NCBI GenBank assembly: GCA_963798505.1
Contig: CAWCTX010000009.1
Coordinates: 462,739 to 526,738 of the forward strand
Source of the DNA: CAVWSM01 sp963798505
Lineage (GTDB): Bacteria > Actinomycetota > Actinomycetes > Jiangellales > Jiangellaceae
DNA length: 64,000 nucleotides
Reading direction: 5' to 3'
Position 1 is the first letter of the stretch, and each line of letters begins with the position of its first letter. This document shows, one piece after another, positions 52,281 through 59,525 of this stretch. The notes beneath the pieces are model-generated. The model had not been told where the DNA came from, did not search any database, and was given only the letters and a program-made list of their open reading frames with translations. Both the position numbers and the translations under genes were made by a program.

Positions 52281-52604
52281 TCACACCGCGGGGTTGCGGC
52301 GTGTCGGGGCGGGATGCCAGACCCGCCGATGGCTGCCGGGCATTCGCGCCATGACGCGACGTCGCAGCGACCAGGGCAGGCGGCGATAGGTGGGGACGAA
52401 GACGTGTCGCCAGAACAGGGCCGCCGGGCCCGTCGTGCCGGCCGGCGGCGAGCGGCCCATCCGACGTGCCAAGTCCGTCTGTGCTGACTCCAGGAGGTAG
52501 TGCTCAGAGTTGCGTCGCAGCCAGGCGGCGCCGCCAAGGCTGGCGCGGCGCACGCCACGCCGCGACGAGGCAAGCGCTGATGCCCGGCGGGTCTGATGCG
52601 TCAT
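52281..52604 (-). CDS. Arg-rich 107-aa protein, unknown
   Basis: The ATG at 52604 overlaps the stop of the flavoprotein gene (ATGA), which supports translation. The protein is very basic (SRRGVRRASLGGAAWLRRNS). A conserved-looking C-terminal segment (ALFWRHVFVPTYRRLPWSLRRRVMARMPGSHRRVW) could form an amphipathic, membrane-associating helix. There are no catalytic motifs and no cysteine. It lies between the flavoprotein and the Sll0783-type gene, so it belongs to the locus; its job is unknown. Confidence 0.65.
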   Translation of the reverse strand: MTHQTRRASALASSRRGVRRASLGGAAWLRRNSEHYLLESAQTDLARRMGRSPPAGTTGPAALFWRHVFVPTYRRLPWSLRRRVMARMPGSHRRVWHPAPTRRNPAV

Positions 52605-53951
52605 TGCGACAACCGGCTGAGCGCGTTCTGGGCGGCGAGGGCGATCGGCTCATTGAGGGCGCCGATCGGTGGCGAGTACACGTTCTCCATCCAGGCGAGA
52701 TCCTCGAGCGTGACCCCGGTGCGTACGGCCATGGCCAGGAAGTCGGCCCGCTCCTTGATGCCCTCGCCGCCGACCAGCTGAGCCCCGATGAGTCTCAGCG
52801 TGCCGGGCTCACCCAACAGCTTCACGTGGGTCTTGCGGACACCCGGGTAGTAGCGAGCACGGGAGATGCCGTCAGCGACGCCGACGACGTGCGGGATCCC
52901 GAGCGCCTTGGCGAGCGTCTCGCCGAACGAGACTCCGCCGATCATCCACTTGCCAGCCACCATCGCCCATGGCACGTAAACCGGCGAGTACCGCCGGTTG
53001 CCACCCGCGGCGTTGGCGCCGGCGACCTTGCCCTGCGCGTAGGCGTGGCTGCCGGAGAGGCCCTGGACAGGGATCCAGGTCACGCCGTGCGGCAGCTCGG
53101 CGCAGTCACCCGCCGCGAACACGCCCGACCGCGAGGCCTCCATCCGCTCGTCGACGACCAGACCTCCTGTCGACCCGATGTCGAGCCGGGCCGACCGGGC
53201 GAGGGCGTTGTTGGGCCGCTTGTGCGTGCACACAACGGCGACGTCGCATGGGAGCTCGCCGGTAGACGTGGCCACGGCCCGGACGTGGCCGCCGGAGCCG
53301 ACGAACGCCTCCAGCTTGGTGTTGAAGTGGGTGGTGACGCCCATCTCGGCCCAGGACTCCTCGACCGGTGCCATGACGTCCGGGTCGGCGACCTCGGCCA
53401 GCGGCCAGGGGTGCGGGTCGATCAGGTGAGTCTCGATGCCGCGGTGGGCAAGAGCGGTTGTCATCTCCAGGCCGAGCGGCGTCGCCTCGACGACAACGGC
53501 CCGCTTGACCGAGTCGAGGACCTTGTCCCATTCCATCGCTCGACGGATGTTCTTCACGTAGTAGAGCCCGTCGAGGTCGCTGCCCGGCACGCCCGGGGCG
53601 GCGTACTCGAAGCCCGTGGCGATCACCAGCCGGTCGTACGCCACCTCCTCCCGCGCCCCGTCCTTGGCCAGGACCCGGACCCGTTGCCGGTCGAGGTCGA
53701 GGTCGGTGACCCGGGTCTCGTAGTGGATGTCGATCCCCGCCTGGACGTAGGCCTCCTTGTCGGCGAGGAACAACGACATGAAGTCGTCGATCTCCCGTGC
53801 CATGGACGTACGGGATCCCGCACGGGCTGTAGGCGACGTCCTCGAACTCCGTGAACACCGTGACGGAGGTATCTGCAGCAACCTGCTTAGCGGCACCCGC
53901 GGCACCGATACCGCCCGCGCCGCCACCCACGACGACCACACGAAGCGGCAT
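52601..53951 (-). pseudogene. CoA-disulfide-reductase-like flavoprotein, one frameshift
   Basis: This is a ~450-aa FAD/NAD(P)-dependent disulfide reductase. FAD motif VVVGGGAGGIGAAGAA at the N-terminus; a single redox Cys in VAYSPCGIPYVHG (the C-G-x-P-Y motif of CoA-disulfide reductase/NADH oxidase); NAD motif AVVVEATPLGLEMTTAL; FAD motif SGVFAAGDCAELPHG; and a dimerisation domain. A single extra base at about 53,813 breaks the frame just after the Cys motif. Family members reduce CoA disulfide or polysulfide. In this locus the disulfide of coenzyme M is a natural candidate substrate (inference). First gene of a three-gene leftward operon. Confidence 0.85.
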
Positions 53952-53962
53952 GGGGCAGCCCC

Positions 53963-53997
53963 CTATCTGTTTCCGATAGTGACGACGTTTCGATAGG
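53963..53997. promoter_or_regulatory. XRE regulator operator between divergent genes
   Basis: CTATC-N7-GATAG (53963-53979) reads CTATCGGAAACAGATAG on the reverse strand. A second copy, GTTTCGATAGG (53987-53997), follows 8 nt later. The same CTATCGGNAAC core occurs at 49007-49020 and 48287-48300. TATACT at 54011-54016 is a good -10 box for the XRE gene, so the operator covers its -35 region and the flavoprotein promoter. Confidence 0.6.
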
Positions 53998-54048
53998 ACA
54001 TGACATCGCCTATACTAGAGCCGCCGTTTTAGCCGTCAAGGAGGTCAC

Positions 54049-54615
54049 GTGCTGGACGAGATCGTCGCTTCCATCGGCCCCAAGGTCCGGCGCCTTCGCC
54101 AGCAAAAGGGACTGTCCCTGCAACAGCTGGCGGACCGGTCGGGGGTCTCGGCGGCGGCGATCCACAAGGTCGAGCGCAACGGCATGGTGCCCACGATCAC
54201 GACGCTGGTAAAGCTCGCGGCAGCGCTCAACCGACCGGTGTCCTACTTCGTGGACGAGGACTCCGAGATGGACAAGGTCGCCGCACTGGTCCGGCGCGCC
54301 GACCGCAAGCCGGTCTTCACGTCGAAGGGCGGGCTCGCGCTGGAGAACATCAGCGGGCCTTACGGCAGGTTCTTCATCGCCGGCGCTGCCGCGACGGTGG
54401 AGCCGCACGCCGACAGCGGGCCGGACCCGATGGCGCACCCGGGTGAAGAGCTCGTCCACGTGCTGCGCGGCAAGCTGGACTTCGACGTCGACGGCGAGCA
54501 GTACCGGCTGTCCGTCGGTGACTCTCTGCACTTTCGGACCGACCGTCCGCATCGGTGGAGCAACCCGACGGATCGACCGGCCAAGGCGCTGTGGATGGCG
54601 TTACGGCCGAGCTGA
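54049..54615 (+). CDS. XRE-family regulator with C-terminal cupin domain
   Basis: This is a 188-aa regulator. An HTH_3 domain occupies residues ~8-68 (VRRLRQQKGLSLQQLADRSGVSAAAIHKVERN), followed by a linker and a small-molecule-binding cupin (ADSGPDPMAHPGEELVHVLRGKLDFDVDGEQYRLSVGDSLHFRTDRPHRWSN region, with His/Glu residues that may bind a metal). Such XRE-cupin proteins usually repress catabolic or cofactor genes and respond to a pathway metabolite. The GTG at 54049 has AAGGAGG upstream. It is divergent from the flavoprotein operon, and a motif in the shared gap recurs elsewhere in the locus, making it the likely local regulator. Confidence 0.9.
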   Translation: MLDEIVASIGPKVRRLRQQKGLSLQQLADRSGVSAAAIHKVERNGMVPTITTLVKLAAALNRPVSYFVDEDSEMDKVAALVRRADRKPVFTSKGGLALENISGPYGRFFIAGAAATVEPHADSGPDPMAHPGEELVHVLRGKLDFDVDGEQYRLSVGDSLHFRTDRPHRWSNPTDRPAKALWMALRPS

Positions 54616-54634
54616 CCGGCGCGCTCACGGCGGG

Positions 54635-55339
54635 ATGAACGGAGATACTCCGAACGTGACGAGCATGCCGTCGCGGACGTGGTACCACCGGTCGCTGGGC
54701 TGGCACGCCCCAGAGCTTCGGCGAGCGGTCGTCGTAGCTGGCATCGGGGCGATTGTGGCGCTGGTGCTCGCCCGTTTCGTGGCGTGGGAGTTGGCGGTCA
54801 TAGGGGGATGGGACGCCGCGGCTCTTATCTACCTCGGGGCAGCCTGGCCGATCATCATTCGAGCGGACAGCGTCCGCACGGAGCAACTCGCCAGGGTCGA
54901 GGACCAGACACGCGGTTCAGCCACGCTGCTCCTGCTCGGTGCCAGCCTCGCCAGCCTGCTGGGTGTTGGCTTCGCGCTCAACCTGGCGGGAAGGGAGAGC
55001 GGCACGCGGGAGGCGCTCCTCGTCGCCGTTGCCGTCCTGACGGTAGTGCTGTCGTGGACGGTGGCCAACACCCTCTTCACCCTGCGCTACGCGCATCTCT
55101 ACTACGCCTCGGCGGGTGCGGGCATCACTTTCGGCGACTCGGCTGCTGAGGAGCGCCCTACATTCCGCGACTTCGCCTACGTCGCCTTCACTGTCGGGAT
55201 GACGTATCAGGTGTCCGACACAACATTGCGCGATCCCCGTATTCGTCGCACCGTCCTGCGCCAAGCAGGGCTGTCGTACGTCTTCGGTGTGGTGATCGTG
55301 GCAGGTGCGATCAACCTCATTGCCGGGCTGATGGGGTGA
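54635..55339 (+). CDS. DUF1345 membrane protein
   Basis: This is a ~234-aa integral membrane protein (start could also be the GTG at 54656). Four to five helices: AVVVAGIGAIVALVLARFVAW, AALIYLGAAWPIII, LLLLGASLASLLGVGFALNL, EALLVAVAVLTVVLSWTVANTLF and a C-terminal one. The family hallmark FRDFAYVAFTVGMTYQVSDT is present. Function unknown. Same strand as the XRE gene but 19 nt after it, so possibly co-transcribed, although DUF1345 genes are usually independent. Confidence 0.85.
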   Translation: MNGDTPNVTSMPSRTWYHRSLGWHAPELRRAVVVAGIGAIVALVLARFVAWELAVIGGWDAAALIYLGAAWPIIIRADSVRTEQLARVEDQTRGSATLLLLGASLASLLGVGFALNLAGRESGTREALLVAVAVLTVVLSWTVANTLFTLRYAHLYYASAGAGITFGDSAAEERPTFRDFAYVAFTVGMTYQVSDTTLRDPRIRRTVLRQAGLSYVFGVVIVAGAINLIAGLMG

Positions 55340-55423
55340 CGCGGACTCACGAGCGGTTGTAAGCGGCCGGCCCGGACGCGCTCTCGGTACCGCTGGGCTC
55401 GACTTTCGGTGGTTGCGTCTCGA

Positions 55424-55440
55424 TCACCCGGATTGGGTGA
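55424..55440. promoter_or_regulatory. TCACCC-N5-GGGTGA inverted repeat
   Basis: A perfect 6-bp inverted repeat lies 36 nt upstream of the DUF6069 start. Its arms match those of the ATCGGGTGA/TCACCCGAT element at 15174-15197 40 kb away, in the opposite arrangement. It is a possible site for the same regulator. Confidence 0.4.
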
Positions 55441-55475
55441 GGCCGCGTGGCCGGAACATCGCTAGCGTGACCCAC

Positions 55476-55940
55476 ATGGCTGCGTACGAACCGGTCCCGA
55501 CCGAACGACCCCCACACCCCACCGTGGATGCCGGCAGGCTATGGGCCGGCGGGGTAGCCACGGCCATCGTTGCGGCCCTCGTGGCGTGGGTTGGCGTGCT
55601 CATCTGGGAGGACGCCCTTGACGTGGTCATGGTTCGCCCGCCTCGGCTCGAGGTCGGGGATTCGTTCGCCTTTCAGTACGCCCTGACCGCCGCCGTCCTG
55701 GCGCTGGCGGCCACCGGTCTCGCCCACCTGCTGGTCCTTGCGGCACCGCGCCCGCTGACCTTCTTCGTGTGGATCATGGCTCTGGCCACCATCGCCGGCT
55801 TTGTTATCCCGTACACCCTTGATGGGACGACGGAGGGCCAGGTCGCCACCAGCATCACCAACCTGGTCATAGGCCTCTGCATCCTGTCCCTCGTGTACGC
55901 GATCGTGGACAGGACCACCCATTGGGACCGTTCGGCCTGA
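55476..55940 (+). CDS. DUF6069 membrane protein
   Basis: This is a 154-aa protein with four hydrophobic helices (LWAGGVATAIVAALVAWVGVLI, FQYALTAAVLALAATGLAHLLVL, FFVWIMALATIAGFVIPYTL, SITNLVIGLCILSLVYAIV). The layout and the segment GVLIWEDALDVVMV fit DUF6069 of actinobacteria. Function unknown. The ATG at 55476 is preferred; in-frame starts lie further upstream. The 330-nt gap that follows holds only a possible 36-aa gene on the other strand (56009-56119) and a CTCTCC-N8-GGAGAG stem at 55951-55970 that may end transcription. Confidence 0.78.
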   Translation: MAAYEPVPTERPPHPTVDAGRLWAGGVATAIVAALVAWVGVLIWEDALDVVMVRPPRLEVGDSFAFQYALTAAVLALAATGLAHLLVLAAPRPLTFFVWIMALATIAGFVIPYTLDGTTEGQVATSITNLVIGLCILSLVYAIVDRTTHWDRSA

Positions 55941-56008
55941 TCATTTGCGGCTCTCCTGCTGGCCGGAGAGGGTTCGCGCTCCGGGTGCACCCGCTCCAAT
56001 GGGTCCGT

Positions 56009-56119
56009 TTACACCGCTTTGGCGGCTGGAGGTTGCGGTGAGATTTCGCTCTCGGGCGTGTCTGACGGAGGCGGAGTCTCGGGATCGTTCGGCTCGTCCT
56101 GGATGACACGGGTCTTCAT
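56009..56119 (-). CDS. Possible 36-aa acidic/proline-rich peptide
   Basis: ATG at 56119, preceded by GGGAG, encodes MKTRVIQDEPNDPETPPPSD and a Pro/Ser/Glu-rich remainder ending in AKAV. Small peptides starting MKTRVI with this acidic, proline-rich content occur as hypothetical proteins in actinobacteria, to my recollection. There is no other evidence; it could be chance. Confidence 0.35.
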   Translation of the reverse strand: MKTRVIQDEPNDPETPPPSDTPESEISPQPPAAKAV

Positions 56120-56267
56120 CGCCGCTCCCATCGCCGGTGATGGACTCCCTTCCAACGTGCCAGGCGTCGAGTCCTGGAGTAAGGCGGGCAACCCGTCGGT
56201 TCGAGGGCCGGTTTTCTGGTGTTGACCGAGGAGTACCGTCAAAGTGACGTCTGGAAGTGGGCGAGCC

Positions 56268-58016
56268 ATGGCCGGCATCTCGGCTGGATCGGATCCGCCT
56301 GCGATTGAGGTGCCCGCGCCCAGCCCCCGGATGCTCGGTGTTGTGGGGCTCGCTGCCCTGGCGGCCGTCAGCGTGTCGATCTTCCTGGCGGCAACAGGTG
56401 ACACCGCCCCGGCGCATGCGGCACTGATCAACTGGATCGCCGCGTCGTACGTCTTCAGTGGTCTGGTGGCTTGGTGGCGCCGCCCGGATAGCCGCTTCGG
56501 CCCGCTGATGATCGTCACCGGCTTCAGCGGCTTCGTCTCCACGTTGTCTTGGTCGGCCAACGCCGTGCTTCACACCATCGGGATGACGTTCGACCTGGTG
56601 CCGCTGGTGCTGTTCGTCCATGTCTTTCTCGCGTTCCCGACCGGACGGCTTGGCGGGCGAGTCGAGCGTGGCCTGGTTGCCGTTGGATACGTGGCCGCGC
56701 TCGGCGGCCAACTGGTTGTGATGCTGTTGGGTGGCCTTGGCACGGAGCATCTACTTGGCTTGGTCGAGGCGCCAGACGCCGCCACGGTCATTCACAATGC
56801 CGAGCTGATCGTCATCAGTGGCGTTGCGCTCGGCGGCGTCGCCGTGCTCGCAGCCAGACGCATCGCTGACGGCAGGCCGCTACGGCGCTCGTTCACCTTG
56901 CTGATCGACTCTTTCGCACTCGGGCTGGTGATGATCGCGGTGCTCCTGCTCGTGGGGGTGTTCGCCGGATCTACGTTCCCGACGATCCAGCGGATCAGCC
57001 TCGCCGTGCTCGGACTCGCGCCGATCGCCTTCCTCGTCGGGCTCCTGAACGCTCGGTTGGGTCGCAACGCCGTCGCCAAGCTGATGGTCGAGCTCCGCTC
57101 GGAACCGGTCGACGTGCAAGCCCCGCTCGCACGTGCCCTTCGCGACCCCTCACTCACGCTTCTGTACTGGCTGCCGCAGTTTGGCAGCTGGGCAAGCCAG
57201 GACGGCGAGCCGGCAGAGCTGCCACCCAGCAACGCATCGCGAACGACCACAATGGTCACACGCAACGGCGAGCGCGTGGCTGCGTTGGTGCACGACGCGG
57301 CACTGAACGACGAGCCTGAGCTGCTTGACGCCGTCAGCGCTGCGGCCGGGATAGCGCTGGAGAACGGCCGACTACGCGCTGAGCAACGCGCCCATCTCGA
57401 TGAGTTGCACGCATCGCGGGCGCGGGTGATCGAGGCAGGCCAGCGCGAGCGTCAACGACTGGAGCGAGACCTGCATGACGGCGCTCAGCAGCGGCTGGTG
57501 GCGCTCGCGCTCGACCTCGGCGTCCTCGAGGGCCGTCTCAACGCAGACCCCGAGGCATCTGCATCGCTCGATCGGGCTCGACACCAGATCGCGATGTCAC
57601 TGGACGAGCTGCGCGACGTTGCGCGCGGCCTGTACCCGGCCGTTTTGAGCGGACACGGGTTGGAGGTCGCGCTCGAGTCGCTGACCGCCCGAGCCTCGAT
57701 TCCGGTCCGGCTGACCGTACGGCTCAACGGCCGCCTGGCCGAGTCGGTCGAGGTCGCTGCCTACTACGTCGTGTGCGAGGGCCTCGCCAACATCGGGAAG
57801 CACGCTCAGGCGAGCGCTGCCAGCGTCAGTGCCACCAACGGGGGCGGAAAGCTCGTGATCGAGGTGGTCGACAACGGCGTCGGTGGGGCCGACACCGAAC
57901 GCGGAACCGGACTTCGTGGCCTCGCCGACCGGGTGGAAGCTCTGGACGGACGGCTGCGGGTGTGGACGCCGCTCGGTGGCGGGACTCGTGTCAGGGCGGA
58001 GATCCCATGCGGGTAG
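56268..58016 (+). CDS. NarL-type sensor histidine kinase (HisKA_3)
   Basis: This is a ~582-aa membrane kinase. About eight helices lie in residues 20-270, an unusual polytopic input region, followed by a GAF-like linker (NGERVAALVHDAALNDEPELLDAVSAAAGIALENGRL). The HisKA_3 phospho-acceptor is H403 in LERDLHDGAQQRLVAL, and the HATPase domain carries VCEGLANIGKHAQ and VVDNGVGGADTERGTGLRGLADRVEALDG. The ATG at 56268 is used; a GTG 24 nt earlier is in frame. Its stop overlaps the start of the response regulator by 10 nt. The stimulus is unknown. Confidence 0.9.
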   Translation: MAGISAGSDPPAIEVPAPSPRMLGVVGLAALAAVSVSIFLAATGDTAPAHAALINWIAASYVFSGLVAWWRRPDSRFGPLMIVTGFSGFVSTLSWSANAVLHTIGMTFDLVPLVLFVHVFLAFPTGRLGGRVERGLVAVGYVAALGGQLVVMLLGGLGTEHLLGLVEAPDAATVIHNAELIVISGVALGGVAVLAARRIADGRPLRRSFTLLIDSFALGLVMIAVLLLVGVFAGSTFPTIQRISLAVLGLAPIAFLVGLLNARLGRNAVAKLMVELRSEPVDVQAPLARALRDPSLTLLYWLPQFGSWASQDGEPAELPPSNASRTTTMVTRNGERVAALVHDAALNDEPELLDAVSAAAGIALENGRLRAEQRAHLDELHASRARVIEAGQRERQRLERDLHDGAQQRLVALALDLGVLEGRLNADPEASASLDRARHQIAMSLDELRDVARGLYPAVLSGHGLEVALESLTARASIPVRLTVRLNGRLAESVEVAAYYVVCEGLANIGKHAQASAASVSATNGGGKLVIEVVDNGVGGADTERGTGLRGLADRVEALDGRLRVWTPLGGGTRVRAEIPCG

Positions 58017-58651
58017 CGATCGCCGAGGACAGTGTCCTCCTGCGAGAAGGGCTCGCCCGGCTGCTTGACGACGCCGGGTTCGACGTAATTGCCCGCTGTC
58101 CGGACGCCGACGACCTCCGCTTGGTGATGAGCCGCGACGTTCCGGATGTCGCCATCGTCGACGTCCGGCTCCCGCCGACGCATAGCGACGAGGGCCTCCA
58201 GGCGGCACTCGAGATCCGAGCCACGCATCCAGAGGTCGGCGTCCTCGTGTTGTCCCAGTACGTCGAGCCCGGGCTGGCGATGAAGCTCCTTGCCGACTCG
58301 GCCGAAGGCGTCGGCTATCTGCTCAAAGACCGCATCAGCGACGTCCCCGACTTCGTCAACGCCGTGAACCGCGTGGCGGCCGGTGGCTCGGCGATCGACC
58401 CGACGATCGTCTCGACACTCCTGTCGCGACGCCGCACCGACGATCCGCTCGCGGTACTGACCCCGCGGGAGCGCGAAGTGCTCGAGCTGATGGCTGAGGG
58501 CACCTCGAACCAGGGCATTGCGGACAGGCTCGTCATCACGCTTCGCGCAGTCGAGAAGTACGTCTCGAGCATCTTCGACAAGCTCGGACTCCCGTCGACC
58601 AGGAGCGAGTCACGACGCGTCTTGGCCGTGTTGCTCTTCCTTCGCTCGTGA
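58007..58651 (+). CDS. NarL/LuxR-family response regulator
   Basis: This is a 214-aa protein. The receiver has D52 as phospho-acceptor (VAIVDVRLPPTHSDEGL), acidic pocket E7/D8 and K in YLLKDRISDV. The LuxR HTH is LTPREREVLELMAEGTSNQGIADRLVITLRAVEKYVSSIF. It is the cognate partner of the overlapping kinase gene. The ending (TRSESRRVLAVLLFLRS) is typical of the kinase-regulator pairs abundant in actinobacteria. The following membrane-protein gene may be a target. Confidence 0.93.
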   Translation: MRVAIAEDSVLLREGLARLLDDAGFDVIARCPDADDLRLVMSRDVPDVAIVDVRLPPTHSDEGLQAALEIRATHPEVGVLVLSQYVEPGLAMKLLADSAEGVGYLLKDRISDVPDFVNAVNRVAAGGSAIDPTIVSTLLSRRRTDDPLAVLTPREREVLELMAEGTSNQGIADRLVITLRAVEKYVSSIFDKLGLPSTRSESRRVLAVLLFLRS

Positions 58652-58781
58652 CGCGTCCCACCTGTCCACCAGAAACCCGCCCCCCAAACGGCTAGTTGAC
58701 CGGCTTACCGCCGACCACGGCCGATGCGACGTTGAGTTAGCAGTCCTCGACTCACACGCGTCCACGGGGAGCTGATCCTTC

Positions 58782-59525
58782 ATGACCGCCACACCGACTG
58801 CCATCCCTGGTCGACCAGCCGCTCCGCCACCTCGACGATGGAGCGCCCCTCGCACGATCTCGGTTGTCCTTGGATGCCTCACGGCGCTCTTCGGCCTCGG
58901 TGTGCTTGCCAGCAGCGCCTTCGCATTCGGAATCGACCGGGAGCGGGACGACGGGTACCTCACGACGTCGTCTGAGCTGTTCGCGACTGACTCGTACGCG
59001 TTGACCACCGAGTCCCTCGACGTGAACGGGACGGGACCGGATGCGCTGTATGAGCAGGATGCCCTTGGGACGATCCGGGTCGACGGGACGAGTGCGAACG
59101 ATGGGACAGCACTGTTCCTCGGGATTGGCCCGACCAACGAGGTGCGTACCTATCTAGCCGACGTCAGCCACGACTTGATCAGCGACTTCGACGTCGATCC
59201 GTTCCGCGCGACCTACGCCGCACAACCCGGCGGAGCGCCCGACGAGACACCTGCGACTCAAGACTTCTGGGTTGCGAGTGACGAGGGCAACGGCCCGCGG
59301 TCCGTGACGTGGGACGTGTCATCCGGTGACTGGTCGGTCGTGGTGATGAACGCCGACGGATCCCCTAACGTCCAGGCGGACCTCAGCGTGGGTGCGACTC
59401 TGCCGGTTGTCGGGACGATTGCCAACGTGTTGCTCGTGGTGGGCATCGTGCTGCTGGTCATCGGGGCCGCGCTCGTCATCGTTCCCATCGTCGCAAGCAA
59501 GCGGGGTGTGGAGGCGCGGCCGTGA
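58782..59525 (+). CDS. Two-helix membrane protein with extracellular domain, unknown
   Basis: This is a 247-aa protein. After a proline-rich N-terminus (AIPGRPAAPPPRRWSAP) a helix (ISVVLGCLTALFGLGVLASSAFAFG) leads to a ~140-aa acidic external domain (DDGYLTTSSELFATDSYALTTES, WVASDEGNGPRSVTWDVSSGDWSVVVMNADGS) and a C-terminal helix (VVGTIANVLLVVGIVLLVIGAALVIVPIV). The external part is predicted beta-rich. No named family is recognised, although similar proteins lie beside NarL-type systems in actinobacteria. Its stop overlaps the next start by ATGA-like coupling (GTGA). Confidence 0.75.
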   Translation: MTATPTAIPGRPAAPPPRRWSAPRTISVVLGCLTALFGLGVLASSAFAFGIDRERDDGYLTTSSELFATDSYALTTESLDVNGTGPDALYEQDALGTIRVDGTSANDGTALFLGIGPTNEVRTYLADVSHDLISDFDVDPFRATYAAQPGGAPDETPATQDFWVASDEGNGPRSVTWDVSSGDWSVVVMNADGSPNVQADLSVGATLPVVGTIANVLLVVGIVLLVIGAALVIVPIVASKRGVEARP

